From Pseudomonas caspiana (GTDB lineage: Bacteria; Pseudomonadota; Gammaproteobacteria; Pseudomonadales; Pseudomonadaceae), in the NCBI RefSeq assembly GCF_002158995.1, contig NZ_LOHF01000027.1, forward strand, positions 15,185 through 79,184: DNA of 64,000 nucleotides, written 5' to 3'. The notes under the pieces were generated by a model. The model saw only the letters and a list, made by a program, of their open reading frames with translations, made no database searches and had not been told where the DNA came from. Made by a program: the position numbers and the translations under genes. Below, one piece after another: positions 26,385 to 34,851 of this stretch (within the stretch, counting starts at the first letter, position 1; every line of letters starts with the position of its first letter).

Positions 26385-26456
26385 TGTAGGAGCTGCCGAA
26401 GGCTGCGATCGCGGTGTGTCAGGATAAATGCTTCGCAGCCTTCGGCAGCTCCTACA
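26385..26456. repeat. REP pair, TAGGAGCTGCC class
   Basis: Perfect 24-base arms contain TAGGAGCTGCCGAAGGCTGC and its complement around 24 bases. The spacer is nearly the reverse complement of the one at 17388-17411. It lies between the FecR gene and the convergent LacI gene. Confidence 0.92.
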
Positions 26457-26508
26457 GGAAATGCATTTCAATCCAGCAGTTTGCATGTTGTTTGATGAGT
26501 GAGGTATT

Positions 26509-27531
26509 TCAACTCATTGGTTTACAACAACTGCTAGCCCGCACGGTGAGCACGGTCGGGAAGCGATGCGAGTTTACCGGTTCACCGGCAATGCGTTGCA
26601 GCAGGGTCTCTACCGCGCGTACGCCTTGCGCATGCATGCTGGTGCTGATGCTGGTCAGTTGCAGGTGCGCAGCCAGCGGCGTGTCGTTATAGCCGACCAC
26701 CGCGATATCCCGTCCAGCGACCAGACCGCGATTGCGCATGGCACCGAACAGGCCGATCGCCAGGAAGTCGTTGACCGCAAAGATCGCCGTGGGCGGTTGT
26801 GCAAGATTGAGCAGGTATTCGCCCGTGCTGAAACCCGCTTCGGTGTCGAAGTGACCAGGCACAATGCATTCAGGCGCAACGATAATGCCGCGTTCGCGGT
26901 AGTAAGCGACAAAGCTCGCGGTGCGTTCACTGGAGTTACTACTGTGCGCTTCGCCGGCGATCACCGCGACGCGAGTATGGCCTTGAGTAAACAAGTGCTC
27001 TGCGGCGAGGCGACCTCCCATCTCGTCGTCCGAGGTCACTGAGCAATGCTGACCACGTCGGCGGCTGACCAGCACGAACGGTACTTGCCGCTCCGCCAGT
27101 TCCTCTAGAAATCCCGGTTCCGGGGTGCAATGCACATCGCTGATGATCAAGCCTTCAACATTGCGCGCCAAGGCGCGTTCGGCCAGTTCGCGCTGGCGTT
27201 CCGGGCGATCGAGGGTATTGGCGACGAACGAGGTATAACGACGTGCGCTGGCGGCTTCGTCGATGCCTTCATAAACCGTGGCCAGCACAATATCTGAAAG
27301 CCTCGGGACCAGTATCGCGATTTCTCGACTGTGCCGGGTTTTCAGGGTGCGTGCGTGGGTATTGGGTTGGTAATCAAGGCTGGCGGCGAGGGCGCGAATG
27401 CGTTCGATAGTGTCCTTGGACGCCGCCCGACCCGCATGATCCAGAGTGCCATTGAGCACGCGGGACACGGTTGAGACATGCACGTTGAGTTGCTGGGCTA
27501 TACCGCGAAGCGTGGCTGGGCGTCTGTTCAT
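26509..27531 (-). CDS. LacI-family transcriptional regulator
   Basis: A 340-residue LacI/GalR regulator. The N-terminal DNA-binding part (TLRGIAQQLNVHVSTVSRVL, then NGTLDHAGRAASKDTIERIR) includes the usual hinge region, and a periplasmic-binding-like effector domain follows (EIAILVPRLSDIVLATVYEG; HTRVAVIAGE; TAIFAVNDFLAIGLF). The ATG at 27531 is preferred over longer starts because it places the helix-turn-helix near the N-terminus. It is divergent from the peptide-type importer operon, and a perfect LacI-type operator lies between them. Confidence 0.92.
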   Translation of the reverse strand: MNRRPATLRGIAQQLNVHVSTVSRVLNGTLDHAGRAASKDTIERIRALAASLDYQPNTHARTLKTRHSREIAILVPRLSDIVLATVYEGIDEAASARRYTSFVANTLDRPERQRELAERALARNVEGLIISDVHCTPEPGFLEELAERQVPFVLVSRRRGQHCSVTSDDEMGGRLAAEHLFTQGHTRVAVIAGEAHSSNSSERTASFVAYYRERGIIVAPECIVPGHFDTEAGFSTGEYLLNLAQPPTAIFAVNDFLAIGLFGAMRNRGLVAGRDIAVVGYNDTPLAAHLQLTSISTSMHAQGVRAVETLLQRIAGEPVNSHRFPTVLTVRASSCCKPMS

Positions 27532-27686
27532 AGGGGCTGCCTCGTAACGCGGATGAGCAGGGCGCAATGTTCGCATTTCGCCAAATGATTCACGCAGCTT
27601 TGTCGCGAATTCTGATGTGCGCAGGGTCTTTGCGCCAGCATGGAGCGCTGCGTACCAAAAGATTGCACGAACCGCTGCGCAACACT

Positions 27687-27702
27687 ACCCAAACGTTTGG
27701 GT
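27687..27702. promoter_or_regulatory. LacI-family operator
   Basis: ACCCAAACGTTTGGGT is a perfect 16-base palindrome with the central CG pair and AAACGTTT core typical of LacI-family sites. It lies in the 326-base space between the LacI gene and the importer operon. Nothing else is recognised in that gap. Confidence 0.85.
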
Positions 27703-27857
27703 TATTTTTTTCAGTGTTTTTTAATGTTTTGTAACTGACTGAAAAGCATCATTTATTTCTCTAAATGCTGCGCGATGCTATTTGCGCTGGAAAAAGTTGG
27801 TATGCCCATTGCGTTGCACCTGTCAGCTCTTCTTACCTGACTGATGGGAAACTCGCC

Positions 27858-29531
27858 ATGACGCATGCTTCAGTAACCCGCGCACGTAGTTTGACCCGAC
27901 TGGCTCTTGCTTGCTCGGTAGCGATCAGTGCTATGTCGCCATTGGCGGCGATGGCCGACAGCACTTTGCGTATTGCCATGACCGCAGCAGACATCCCGCT
28001 GACTCACGGCCAGCCGGATCAGGGGTATGAAGGCAACCGTTTCACCGGTATCACCATGTTTGACTCATTGGTCGAGTGGGATTTGTCCCAGGCCGAAAAG
28101 CCCAGCGCATTGGTGCCGGGGCTTGCCACCGAGTGGGCGGTCAACCCGGATGATCACACCAAGTGGATTTTCAAGCTGCGTCCCGGTGTGAAGTTCCACG
28201 ACGGCTCGGCTTTCAACGCTGATGCGGTGGTCTGGAACGTCAACAAGGTGCTCGACAAACAGGCTCCGCAATATGCCCCAGGGCAAATCGGTGTGACCGT
28301 ATCCCGCATGCCGACCCTGCGCAGTGCGAAGAAGATCGACGACTTGACGGTCGAGCTGACCACCAGCGAGCCGGACGCGGTGCTGCCGTACAACCTGACC
28401 AATCTGTTCATGGCTTCGCCCGTGGCCTGGCAGAAAGATTTCGACGCTGTGCCAGCCACTACAACCGATCCCGCCGAGCGCTCCAAGCAAGCCTGGACTG
28501 CGTTCGCCAGCCACTCCTCGGGCACCGGCCCGTTCAAGATGAACCGCATGGTGCCGCGTCAGGTACTGGTGCTGGACAAGAACCCGGACTATTGGGACGC
28601 CAAGCGTGTGCCCAAGGTTGATCGCGTGGAGTTGATCCCGTTGCCAGAGGCCAACGCCCGTACGGCGGCGCTGTTATCCGGTCAGGTGGACTGGATTGAA
28701 GCACCGGCGCCGGACGCCATGGATCAGATCAAAAGCAAGGATTTCAAGATTTACTCGAACGCTCAGCCGCACCTGTGGCCGTGGCAGTTCTCCTTCGCAC
28801 CGGGTTCGCCATGGCTGGACAAGCGTGTCCGTCAGGCAGCCAACCTGTGTCTGGACCGCAGTGAACTGAAGGCTTATCTGGGCGGCTACATGCAGGAAGC
28901 CACCGGGACCTACGAGAAGGACTCGCCGTGGTACGGCAACCCGTCCTTCAAGATCAAATACGATCAGGAGGCCGCGCAGAAACTGATGACCGAGGCGGGT
29001 TACAGCAAAGCCAAACCGATTAAGGTCAAGGTGCTGACCTCGGCTTCCGGCTCGGGGCAAATGCAGCCGTTGCCGATGAACGAGTACATCCAGCAGAGCC
29101 TCAAGGGTTGCTACTTCGATGTGGAAATTGCGGTCACGGAGTGGAACACCCTGTTCAGTGGCTGGCGTCTGGGCGCTAAAGACCCGGCGGCGCAGGGCGC
29201 CAATGCGATCAACGTCAGTGCCGCCGTTATGGACCCGTACTTCGGGATGGTGCGCTTTGCCAGCGAGAAAGCCTTCCCGCCGGTCTCCAACAACTGGGGC
29301 TATTTCGCCAACCCGGAAGTGGAGAAGTTGATCACGACCGTGCGCAACTCCTTCGACCCGAAAGCGCTGGATGAAGCAGCCGGTAAGCTCAACGCCGCGA
29401 TCGTCGATGAGGCACCGTTCCTGTACGTCGCGCACGACGTAGGCCCACGTGCCATTTCGCCAAAAATCAAAGGCGTGGTGCCGGCGCAGAGCTGGTTCAT
29501 CGACCTGACGCTGGTCTCCAAACAGGACTGA
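27858..29531 (+). CDS. Peptide/nickel-type ABC transporter substrate-binding protein
   Basis: A 557-residue family 5 extracellular binding protein with a signal peptide (MTHASVTRARSLTRLALACS, cleaved near MADS). Typical parts are LVPGLATEWAVNPDDHTKWI, FKLRPGVKFHDGSAFNADAV, GTGPFKMNRMVPRQVLVLDK and LLSGQVDWIEAPAPDAM. The ATG at 27858 is chosen for the signal peptide. It leads a seven-gene set: this protein, two permeases, two ATPases, an amidase and a carbamoyl hydrolase. The ligand is therefore probably an amide or ureido compound rather than an ordinary peptide. Confidence 0.9.
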   Translation: MTHASVTRARSLTRLALACSVAISAMSPLAAMADSTLRIAMTAADIPLTHGQPDQGYEGNRFTGITMFDSLVEWDLSQAEKPSALVPGLATEWAVNPDDHTKWIFKLRPGVKFHDGSAFNADAVVWNVNKVLDKQAPQYAPGQIGVTVSRMPTLRSAKKIDDLTVELTTSEPDAVLPYNLTNLFMASPVAWQKDFDAVPATTTDPAERSKQAWTAFASHSSGTGPFKMNRMVPRQVLVLDKNPDYWDAKRVPKVDRVELIPLPEANARTAALLSGQVDWIEAPAPDAMDQIKSKDFKIYSNAQPHLWPWQFSFAPGSPWLDKRVRQAANLCLDRSELKAYLGGYMQEATGTYEKDSPWYGNPSFKIKYDQEAAQKLMTEAGYSKAKPIKVKVLTSASGSGQMQPLPMNEYIQQSLKGCYFDVEIAVTEWNTLFSGWRLGAKDPAAQGANAINVSAAVMDPYFGMVRFASEKAFPPVSNNWGYFANPEVEKLITTVRNSFDPKALDEAAGKLNAAIVDEAPFLYVAHDVGPRAISPKIKGVVPAQSWFIDLTLVSKQD

Positions 29532-29575
29532 GAAGCCTGAGACCTTCAGCCGCTCCTCCAGGATAGCGCAGAACC

Positions 29576-29664
29576 TGTGGGAGCGAGGCTTGCCCGCGAT
29601 GCATGAGACGTATCTGGAAGACATACCGCGTCCTCGTTTATCGCGAGCAAGCTCTGCTCCCACA
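29576..29664. repeat. REPIN, GTGGGAGCGA class
   Basis: Arms TGTGGGAGCGAGGCTTGCCC and GCGAGCAAGCTCTGCTCCCA flank a spacer shared with 4806-4894 and 11577-11665 (GCATGAGACG, then CGTTTATCGC). It lies between the binding-protein gene and the permease genes of one operon. Confidence 0.88.
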
Positions 29665-29687
29665 TAAAAACCGTGTGAGGCGACCTT

Positions 29688-30641
29688 ATGCTTTCCTATA
29701 TCTTGCGTCGCGTTCTACTGGCGACGCCCATTTTGCTGGGCGTGGCGCTGGTGTGTTTCATGCTCGTGCAAATGGCTCCAGGCGACCCGCTGGTTTCGGT
29801 CATGCCGCCTGATGCGTCCGAAGCATTGCGTATGCAGTTGATCCAGGCCTATGGATTCGACAAACCGCTGCCGGTGCAGTTTGGCCTTTGGCTATGGCAT
29901 GCCGTACAGGGTGACCTGGGCATGTCGATTGCCAGTGGCCGTCCGGTCACTGCCGAAGTGATGGGCGCAGTGGGTTACTCCTTGCGGCTGGCGTTGCTGG
30001 CAACCCTGATCGGCTTTGTCCTGGGCAGCCTGTTCGGCTTCGTCGGCGGCTATTTTCAGGACAGCTGGCTTGATCGCGTAGCGTCGGCTATTTCTGCGGT
30101 GGGTGTCAGCGTCCCGCATTACTGGCTCGGCATGTTGATGGTGATCATCTTCTCTTCGCAGTTGGGCTGGCTGCCCGCAACTGGGGGTGGCCCGCTGGGG
30201 CAAGCCGCGTGGGCGTGGGATTGGGCGCATCTGCAGTTCATGATTCTCCCGGCGATTACCTTGTCGGTCATCCCCACCGGAATCATCGCCCGCACCGTGC
30301 GCGCTCAGGTAGCGGAAACCCTCGCTCAGGAATTCATCATCGGCTTGCGCGCCAAGGGCCTGAGTGAATGGGGCCTGTTCCGCCATGTGGTGAAAAACGC
30401 AGCGCCTACCGCGATGGCGGTGATGGGCTTGCAGATCGGTTACTTGATGGGCGGCTCGATTCTGGTGGAAACCGTGTTCGCGTGGCCCGGCACTGGCTTG
30501 CTGCTCAACTCGGCAATCTTTCAGCGTGACTTGCCGTTGCTGCAGGGCACGATCTGGGTCCTGGCTCTATTTTTCGTGGCACTCAATCTGCTGGTGGACA
30601 TCCTGCAGACGTTGCTCGATCCACGTATCAAAAGGGGCTGA
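29688..30641 (+). CDS. Peptide-type ABC transporter permease (DppB-like)
   Basis: A 317-residue permease with an N-terminal helix (MLSYILRRVLLATPILLGVA), the conserved MAPGDPL segment and the EAA loop (ARTVRAQVAETLAQEFIIGL, then RAKGLSEWGLFRHVVKNA). VETVFAWPGTGLLL is also typical. The next permease starts two bases after its stop. Confidence 0.93.
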   Translation: MLSYILRRVLLATPILLGVALVCFMLVQMAPGDPLVSVMPPDASEALRMQLIQAYGFDKPLPVQFGLWLWHAVQGDLGMSIASGRPVTAEVMGAVGYSLRLALLATLIGFVLGSLFGFVGGYFQDSWLDRVASAISAVGVSVPHYWLGMLMVIIFSSQLGWLPATGGGPLGQAAWAWDWAHLQFMILPAITLSVIPTGIIARTVRAQVAETLAQEFIIGLRAKGLSEWGLFRHVVKNAAPTAMAVMGLQIGYLMGGSILVETVFAWPGTGLLLNSAIFQRDLPLLQGTIWVLALFFVALNLLVDILQTLLDPRIKRG

Positions 30642-30643
30642 GC

Positions 30644-31537
30644 ATGAACCTGTCGATTTTGCGGCCGGCCGCGCCGGTCATTGCCCCCGTCGAAAGCTCG
30701 CCGGGCTATTGGAGTGAAGTGTTTGGCCGCGTGCGCCGCGATCCGGTGGCGTTGTTGGTCGGCACGATCATTTTCGTGTTGCTGCTGCTTGCTGTGTTCG
30801 GGCCATGGATCGTGCCGGGCGACGCGTTTACTACTTCCATGTTCAAGCGCCTGAAGCCGATCGGCACCGAAGGCTTCCCGTTGGGCACGGATGAATTGGG
30901 GCGTGATCTGCTGTCGCGTCTGATGCTGGGTGCACGTTTGTCGTTGTTCATGGGCATCACACCGGTGATCTTTGCCTTCTTTATAGGCGGCGCGATTGGG
31001 GTCATTGCCGGTTATTTCGGTGGCTGGCTGAATAGCCTGATCATGCGCACCGTGGACGTGTTCTACGCATTCCCGTCGGTGTTGCTGGCGATCGCTTTCT
31101 CGGGAGCGTTGGGCGCCGGGGTCAACAACGCCTTGCTGTCACTGACGCTGGTCTTCGTGCCGCAAGTGGCGCGGATTGCTGAAAGCGTGACCACTCAGGT
31201 GCGCAATCGGGATTACATCGAAGCGGCGCGTGCCTCGGGGGCGGGTTCATTCACGATTATTCGCACTCAGGTGTTGGGCAATGTGCTGGGGCCGATTTTC
31301 GTGTTCACCACGGGGCTGATTTCGGTGTCGATGATCCTCGCTTCGGGCTTGTCGTTTCTCGGGCTGGGCGTCACGCCGCCGGAGCCTGAGTGGGGCCTGA
31401 TGCTCAATACCCTTCGCACCGCGATCTACACCCAACCGCTGGTTTCAGCCTTGCCGGGGGCAATGATCTTCATCACTTCGATTTCTTTCAACGTGCTCGC
31501 CGACCGGTTGCGGGCAGCCATGGCAATCAGGAGCTGA
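30644..31537 (+). CDS. Peptide-type ABC transporter permease (DppC-like)
   Basis: A 297-residue partner permease: a cytoplasmic N-terminal stretch (RVRRDPVALLVGTIIFVLLL), the family motif GTDELGRDLLSRLMLGARLS, the EAA loop (VRNRDYIEAARASGAGSFTI) and the C-terminal LSFLGLGVTPPEPEWGLML. It is closely spaced with both neighbours in the operon. Confidence 0.93.
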   Translation: MNLSILRPAAPVIAPVESSPGYWSEVFGRVRRDPVALLVGTIIFVLLLLAVFGPWIVPGDAFTTSMFKRLKPIGTEGFPLGTDELGRDLLSRLMLGARLSLFMGITPVIFAFFIGGAIGVIAGYFGGWLNSLIMRTVDVFYAFPSVLLAIAFSGALGAGVNNALLSLTLVFVPQVARIAESVTTQVRNRDYIEAARASGAGSFTIIRTQVLGNVLGPIFVFTTGLISVSMILASGLSFLGLGVTPPEPEWGLMLNTLRTAIYTQPLVSALPGAMIFITSISFNVLADRLRAAMAIRS

Positions 31538-31539
31538 CG

Positions 31540-32583
31540 ATGACCAAGCGCGATATTGGCGGTCCAGCGCAGCCACTGCTGAAAGTGGGAAATCTGGTCA
31601 AGCACTTCCCGGTCAAAGGCGCACTGGGCAAACGCAGCGTGGTTCGTGCCGTGGATGGCATCAACTTCGCTGTGCACAAGGGCGAAACCCTTGGCGTGGT
31701 CGGTGAGTCCGGCTGCGGCAAATCGACTACCGCACGGCTGTTGATGCAGTTGATTGAGCACGACAGCGGCGAACTGGTCTTCGACGCGATGACGGTTGGC
31801 GGCCATCAGTTGCCGTTGCGTGATTACCGGCGTCAGGTGCAAATGGTCTTCCAGGACAGCTATTCGTCCTTGAACCCACGCCTCACCATGGAACAGTCGG
31901 TCGCGTTCGGTCCGTCCGTACACGGCGTCAGCCAGAAAGACTCACTGCTGCGCGCCCGTGACCTGCTGGGCCGGGTAGGGCTGGAGCCGACGCGCTTCGC
32001 CGGTCGTTACGCCCATGAACTTTCCGGCGGTCAACGTCAGCGGGTGAATATCGCCCGGGCACTGGCGGTGGATCCACGGCTGGTGATCCTCGATGAGGCA
32101 GTCTCGGCGCTGGACAAGTCGGTTGAGGCGCAGGTTCTGAACCTGCTACTGGACCTCAAGGACAGTCTGCAACTCACGTATGTCTTCATCAGCCACGACT
32201 TGCATGTGGTGCGTTACCTGTCCGACCGGATCATGGTCATGTATCTGGGCGAGATCGTCGAGATTGGCCCGGCTGAAGCGTTGTTCTCCGACGCGCAGCA
32301 CCCGTACACCCAAGCGTTGCTGACCTCCATGCCGTCGATGGATCCGGCCCATCGCACGCTGGTTTCGCCGCTATCCGGCGACCCACCCAGCCCGATCAAT
32401 CCGCCTTCAGGCTGTCGTTTTCACACGCGCTGCCCCCACGCAGAAGCGATTTGCGGGCAGACCGCCCCCGCGCTGACCGAGACAGGTGCAGGGCATCAGG
32501 CGGCCTGCCTGATGGTTCAGCCAGGCGGCGGGCATAGCCGCAGCCCATCGGCGCAACTGATTCACAGAGGAGCACTGGCATGA
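31540..32583 (+). CDS. Peptide-type ABC transporter ATPase (DppF/OppF-like)
   Basis: A 347-residue ATPase: Walker A GESGCGKST, Q-loop MVFQDSYSSLNPR, signature LSGGQRQRVNIARAL, Walker B LVILDEAVSALDKS and the C-terminal oligopeptide extension with cysteines (GCRFHTRCPHAEAICG). DEAVSALD replaces the more usual DEPTSALD but keeps the catalytic DE. The ATG at 31540 follows CAGGAGCTGACG closely after the permease stop. Confidence 0.93.
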   Translation: MTKRDIGGPAQPLLKVGNLVKHFPVKGALGKRSVVRAVDGINFAVHKGETLGVVGESGCGKSTTARLLMQLIEHDSGELVFDAMTVGGHQLPLRDYRRQVQMVFQDSYSSLNPRLTMEQSVAFGPSVHGVSQKDSLLRARDLLGRVGLEPTRFAGRYAHELSGGQRQRVNIARALAVDPRLVILDEAVSALDKSVEAQVLNLLLDLKDSLQLTYVFISHDLHVVRYLSDRIMVMYLGEIVEIGPAEALFSDAQHPYTQALLTSMPSMDPAHRTLVSPLSGDPPSPINPPSGCRFHTRCPHAEAICGQTAPALTETGAGHQAACLMVQPGGGHSRSPSAQLIHRGALA

Positions 32584-33587
32584 GCGAACAACCCATGGTT
32601 GCCGTGCGTGACCTCAAGGTCCGTTTCAAGCGCGGCGGGCAGACATTATCGGCGGTCAACGGCGTTAGCCTACAAGTGGCTCGCGGTGAAGTGCTGGCGC
32701 TGATTGGCGAGTCGGGCTCAGGCAAAAGTGTCACCTTGCGGGCGTTGATGCGCCTGCATTCGGAACGCTCCACCACGATCGAAGGGCAGATCGATATCGC
32801 CGGACAGAACCTGATGAAGCTGTCCCGCAGCCAACTGCAAGCGTTGCGCGGGCCGGTGGCTTCGATGATTTTTCAGGAACCGCTGCTGGCGCTTGACCCG
32901 GTTTACACGATTGGTCAGCAAATCATTGAGGCGCTGCGCCGTCACGGCTCCATGTCCAAGGCTGAAGCCCGCGCGGCGGCACTTGAAGCCTTGCGCAGTG
33001 TGCGTATTCCTAGTCCTGAACAACGTCTGGATGCTTATCCCCACGAGATGTCGGGCGGTATGCGGCAGCGGGCGATGATCGCGTTGGCGCTCGCTTGCAA
33101 ACCACAGATCCTACTTGCCGATGAGCCGACTACGGCGCTGGACGCCACGGTACAGATCCAGATTCTGATCCTGCTGCGTGAATTGCAGCAGGCACTGGGT
33201 CTGTCGATCATCTTCGTGACCCACGACATTGGCGCTGCCGTTGAGGTCGCTGACCGGGTTGCGGTGATGTACGGCGGGCGCATCGTTGAGCAGGCACCGC
33301 TGGCTGAGCTGCTGGATAATCCTCAGCACCCCTACACCCAGGTTTTACTCGGCACCCGCCCCAAGGACGGGCTGCGCAAGGGCGAGCGGCTGATCAGCAT
33401 TCCCGGCGCGCCTCCTGATTTAGCCAACTTGCCAGCAGGCTGCGCCTTCGCGCCACGTTGCCCGCGTGCCAGCGATATTTGCCGCAGCGAAGTTCCGGCC
33501 ATCGAAGAGATTCTTGCTGAGCACTCCGTGAGTTGCCATCACTGGAGTCAGGCTCCCGTTCATTCCGTTTGTGAGTCCATGACATGA
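32580..33587 (+). CDS. Peptide-type ABC transporter ATPase (DppD/OppD-like)
   Basis: A 335-residue ATPase: Walker A GESGSGKSV, Q-loop MIFQEPLLALDPV, signature MSGGMRQRAMIALAL, Walker B ILLADEPTTALDATVQ and the C-terminal GCAFAPRCPRASDIC segment. It overlaps both neighbours (ATGA at each end). Order ATPase F before ATPase D is inverted relative to dppD-dppF, which is of little consequence. Confidence 0.93.
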   Translation: MSEQPMVAVRDLKVRFKRGGQTLSAVNGVSLQVARGEVLALIGESGSGKSVTLRALMRLHSERSTTIEGQIDIAGQNLMKLSRSQLQALRGPVASMIFQEPLLALDPVYTIGQQIIEALRRHGSMSKAEARAAALEALRSVRIPSPEQRLDAYPHEMSGGMRQRAMIALALACKPQILLADEPTTALDATVQIQILILLRELQQALGLSIIFVTHDIGAAVEVADRVAVMYGGRIVEQAPLAELLDNPQHPYTQVLLGTRPKDGLRKGERLISIPGAPPDLANLPAGCAFAPRCPRASDICRSEVPAIEEILAEHSVSCHHWSQAPVHSVCESMT

Positions 33588-34765
33588 CCGATTCTGCATT
33601 TGCTTTCATGCCTTATCCCCACGTTGATGTACCTCGTGCGGTCAGCGGTCCTTTGGCGGGTTACACCTTTGCCGCCAAAGATCTGTTTGACGTAGCGGGT
33701 TATCCAACCGGGGGAGGTAATCCTCATGTGCTGGCCATGTCCGGTGTCAAGACACTAACTGCGCCCACCATCCAGCGTTTGCTGGACGCGGGGGCCGAAC
33801 TGGTGGGCAAGGCGCACACCAATGAAATGGCGTTCTCGATGAGTGGCAAAAACGCCCATTACGGCACGCCGCGCAACGGTGCGGCCCACGACCGGATTCC
33901 GGGTGGCTCGTCGTCGGGCTCTGCATCTGCGGTCTCCAACCACTTGTGTGATTTCGCCATGGGCAGCGACACCGGCGGTTCGGTGCGCACCCCGGCCAGT
34001 TATTGCGGGCTGTTCGGGCTGCGTCCGAGTCATGGCCGGGTGTCGCTGGCAAATACTCAGGCGCTGTGCGAAAGCATGGACACCGCAGGGTATTTCGCTC
34101 GTGAGGCCAAAGTGTTCGGTCTGGTCGGTGAGTGCTTGCTGGGGGAGGATCCGGCACCGTTGCCGGAGGTGCCGCAACTGGTGATCAGTGATGCGCTGTT
34201 CGGACTGCTGCCGGCAGCATCGCTGGACGCTCTGGCACCGGCCATTGCGCAAATCAACGCCTGCTGCGGCCCGCTGGAAAAACTGGAAGGTGAGCTGCCT
34301 TCGTTGACTGATGCCTATTGGGCATTCCGTTACATCCAGGGTCGGGAAGCGTGGCAGGCTCAAGGCGAGCTGATCGAGCGTGAAGGGTTGGCATTGGGAC
34401 CGGACGTCGCGGCCCGTTTTGCCTGGTCAAAGGCTGTCACTGACGAGCAGTACAACGATGCCTGCGCGCTGCGCGAACGATTTGCTGCGCACTGGAAAGC
34501 GCTGCTAGGCGACCGAGTACTGGTGATGCCTACCGTTCCTGATATCGCGCCGTTGCTCAGCGCCAAAGATGAAGAAATAGAAGAAACCCGACGCATTTCC
34601 CATCACCTGCTGGCCATTTCCGTGCTCTGCCGTACGCCGCAGTTGAGCATGCCGCTGACCATGAAAGACGGAGCTCCGCTGGGCATTTCCCTGATGGGCC
34701 CGGTGGGCAGTGACTTAAGCCTGGTGAAGCTGGCAGTGAAGATCGCCGGTTTCAGCGCGGCCTGA
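33584..34765 (+). CDS. Amidase (amidase signature family)
   Basis: A 393-residue amidase with the Ser-cisSer-Lys triad: lysine in FAAKDLFD (K32), cis-serine in PGGSSSGSASAV and the nucleophile in GSDTGGSVRTPASYCGLFGL. It hydrolyses an amide to acid and ammonia. It is shorter than GatA-type proteins and resembles the small amidases called AtzF/indoleacetamide-hydrolase-like. It overlaps the ATPase gene by ATGA, so it is translated with the importer and probably acts in the cytoplasm on the imported compound. Confidence 0.92.
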   Translation: MTDSAFAFMPYPHVDVPRAVSGPLAGYTFAAKDLFDVAGYPTGGGNPHVLAMSGVKTLTAPTIQRLLDAGAELVGKAHTNEMAFSMSGKNAHYGTPRNGAAHDRIPGGSSSGSASAVSNHLCDFAMGSDTGGSVRTPASYCGLFGLRPSHGRVSLANTQALCESMDTAGYFAREAKVFGLVGECLLGEDPAPLPEVPQLVISDALFGLLPAASLDALAPAIAQINACCGPLEKLEGELPSLTDAYWAFRYIQGREAWQAQGELIEREGLALGPDVAARFAWSKAVTDEQYNDACALRERFAAHWKALLGDRVLVMPTVPDIAPLLSAKDEEIEETRRISHHLLAISVLCRTPQLSMPLTMKDGAPLGISLMGPVGSDLSLVKLAVKIAGFSAA

Positions 34766-34851
34766 CCCTACAGGAAGTGCATTTCCCATCCTGAAGGATT
34801 GCATTTATTGCAGTCCTGAAAGTCAGTGCCCATTAGATTGGAGAAACGATC

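Noticed and set aside
28674..29663. Open frame of 329 codons antisense to the peptide-type binding protein
   Set aside because: It also runs through a REPIN and has no domain; a shadow frame.
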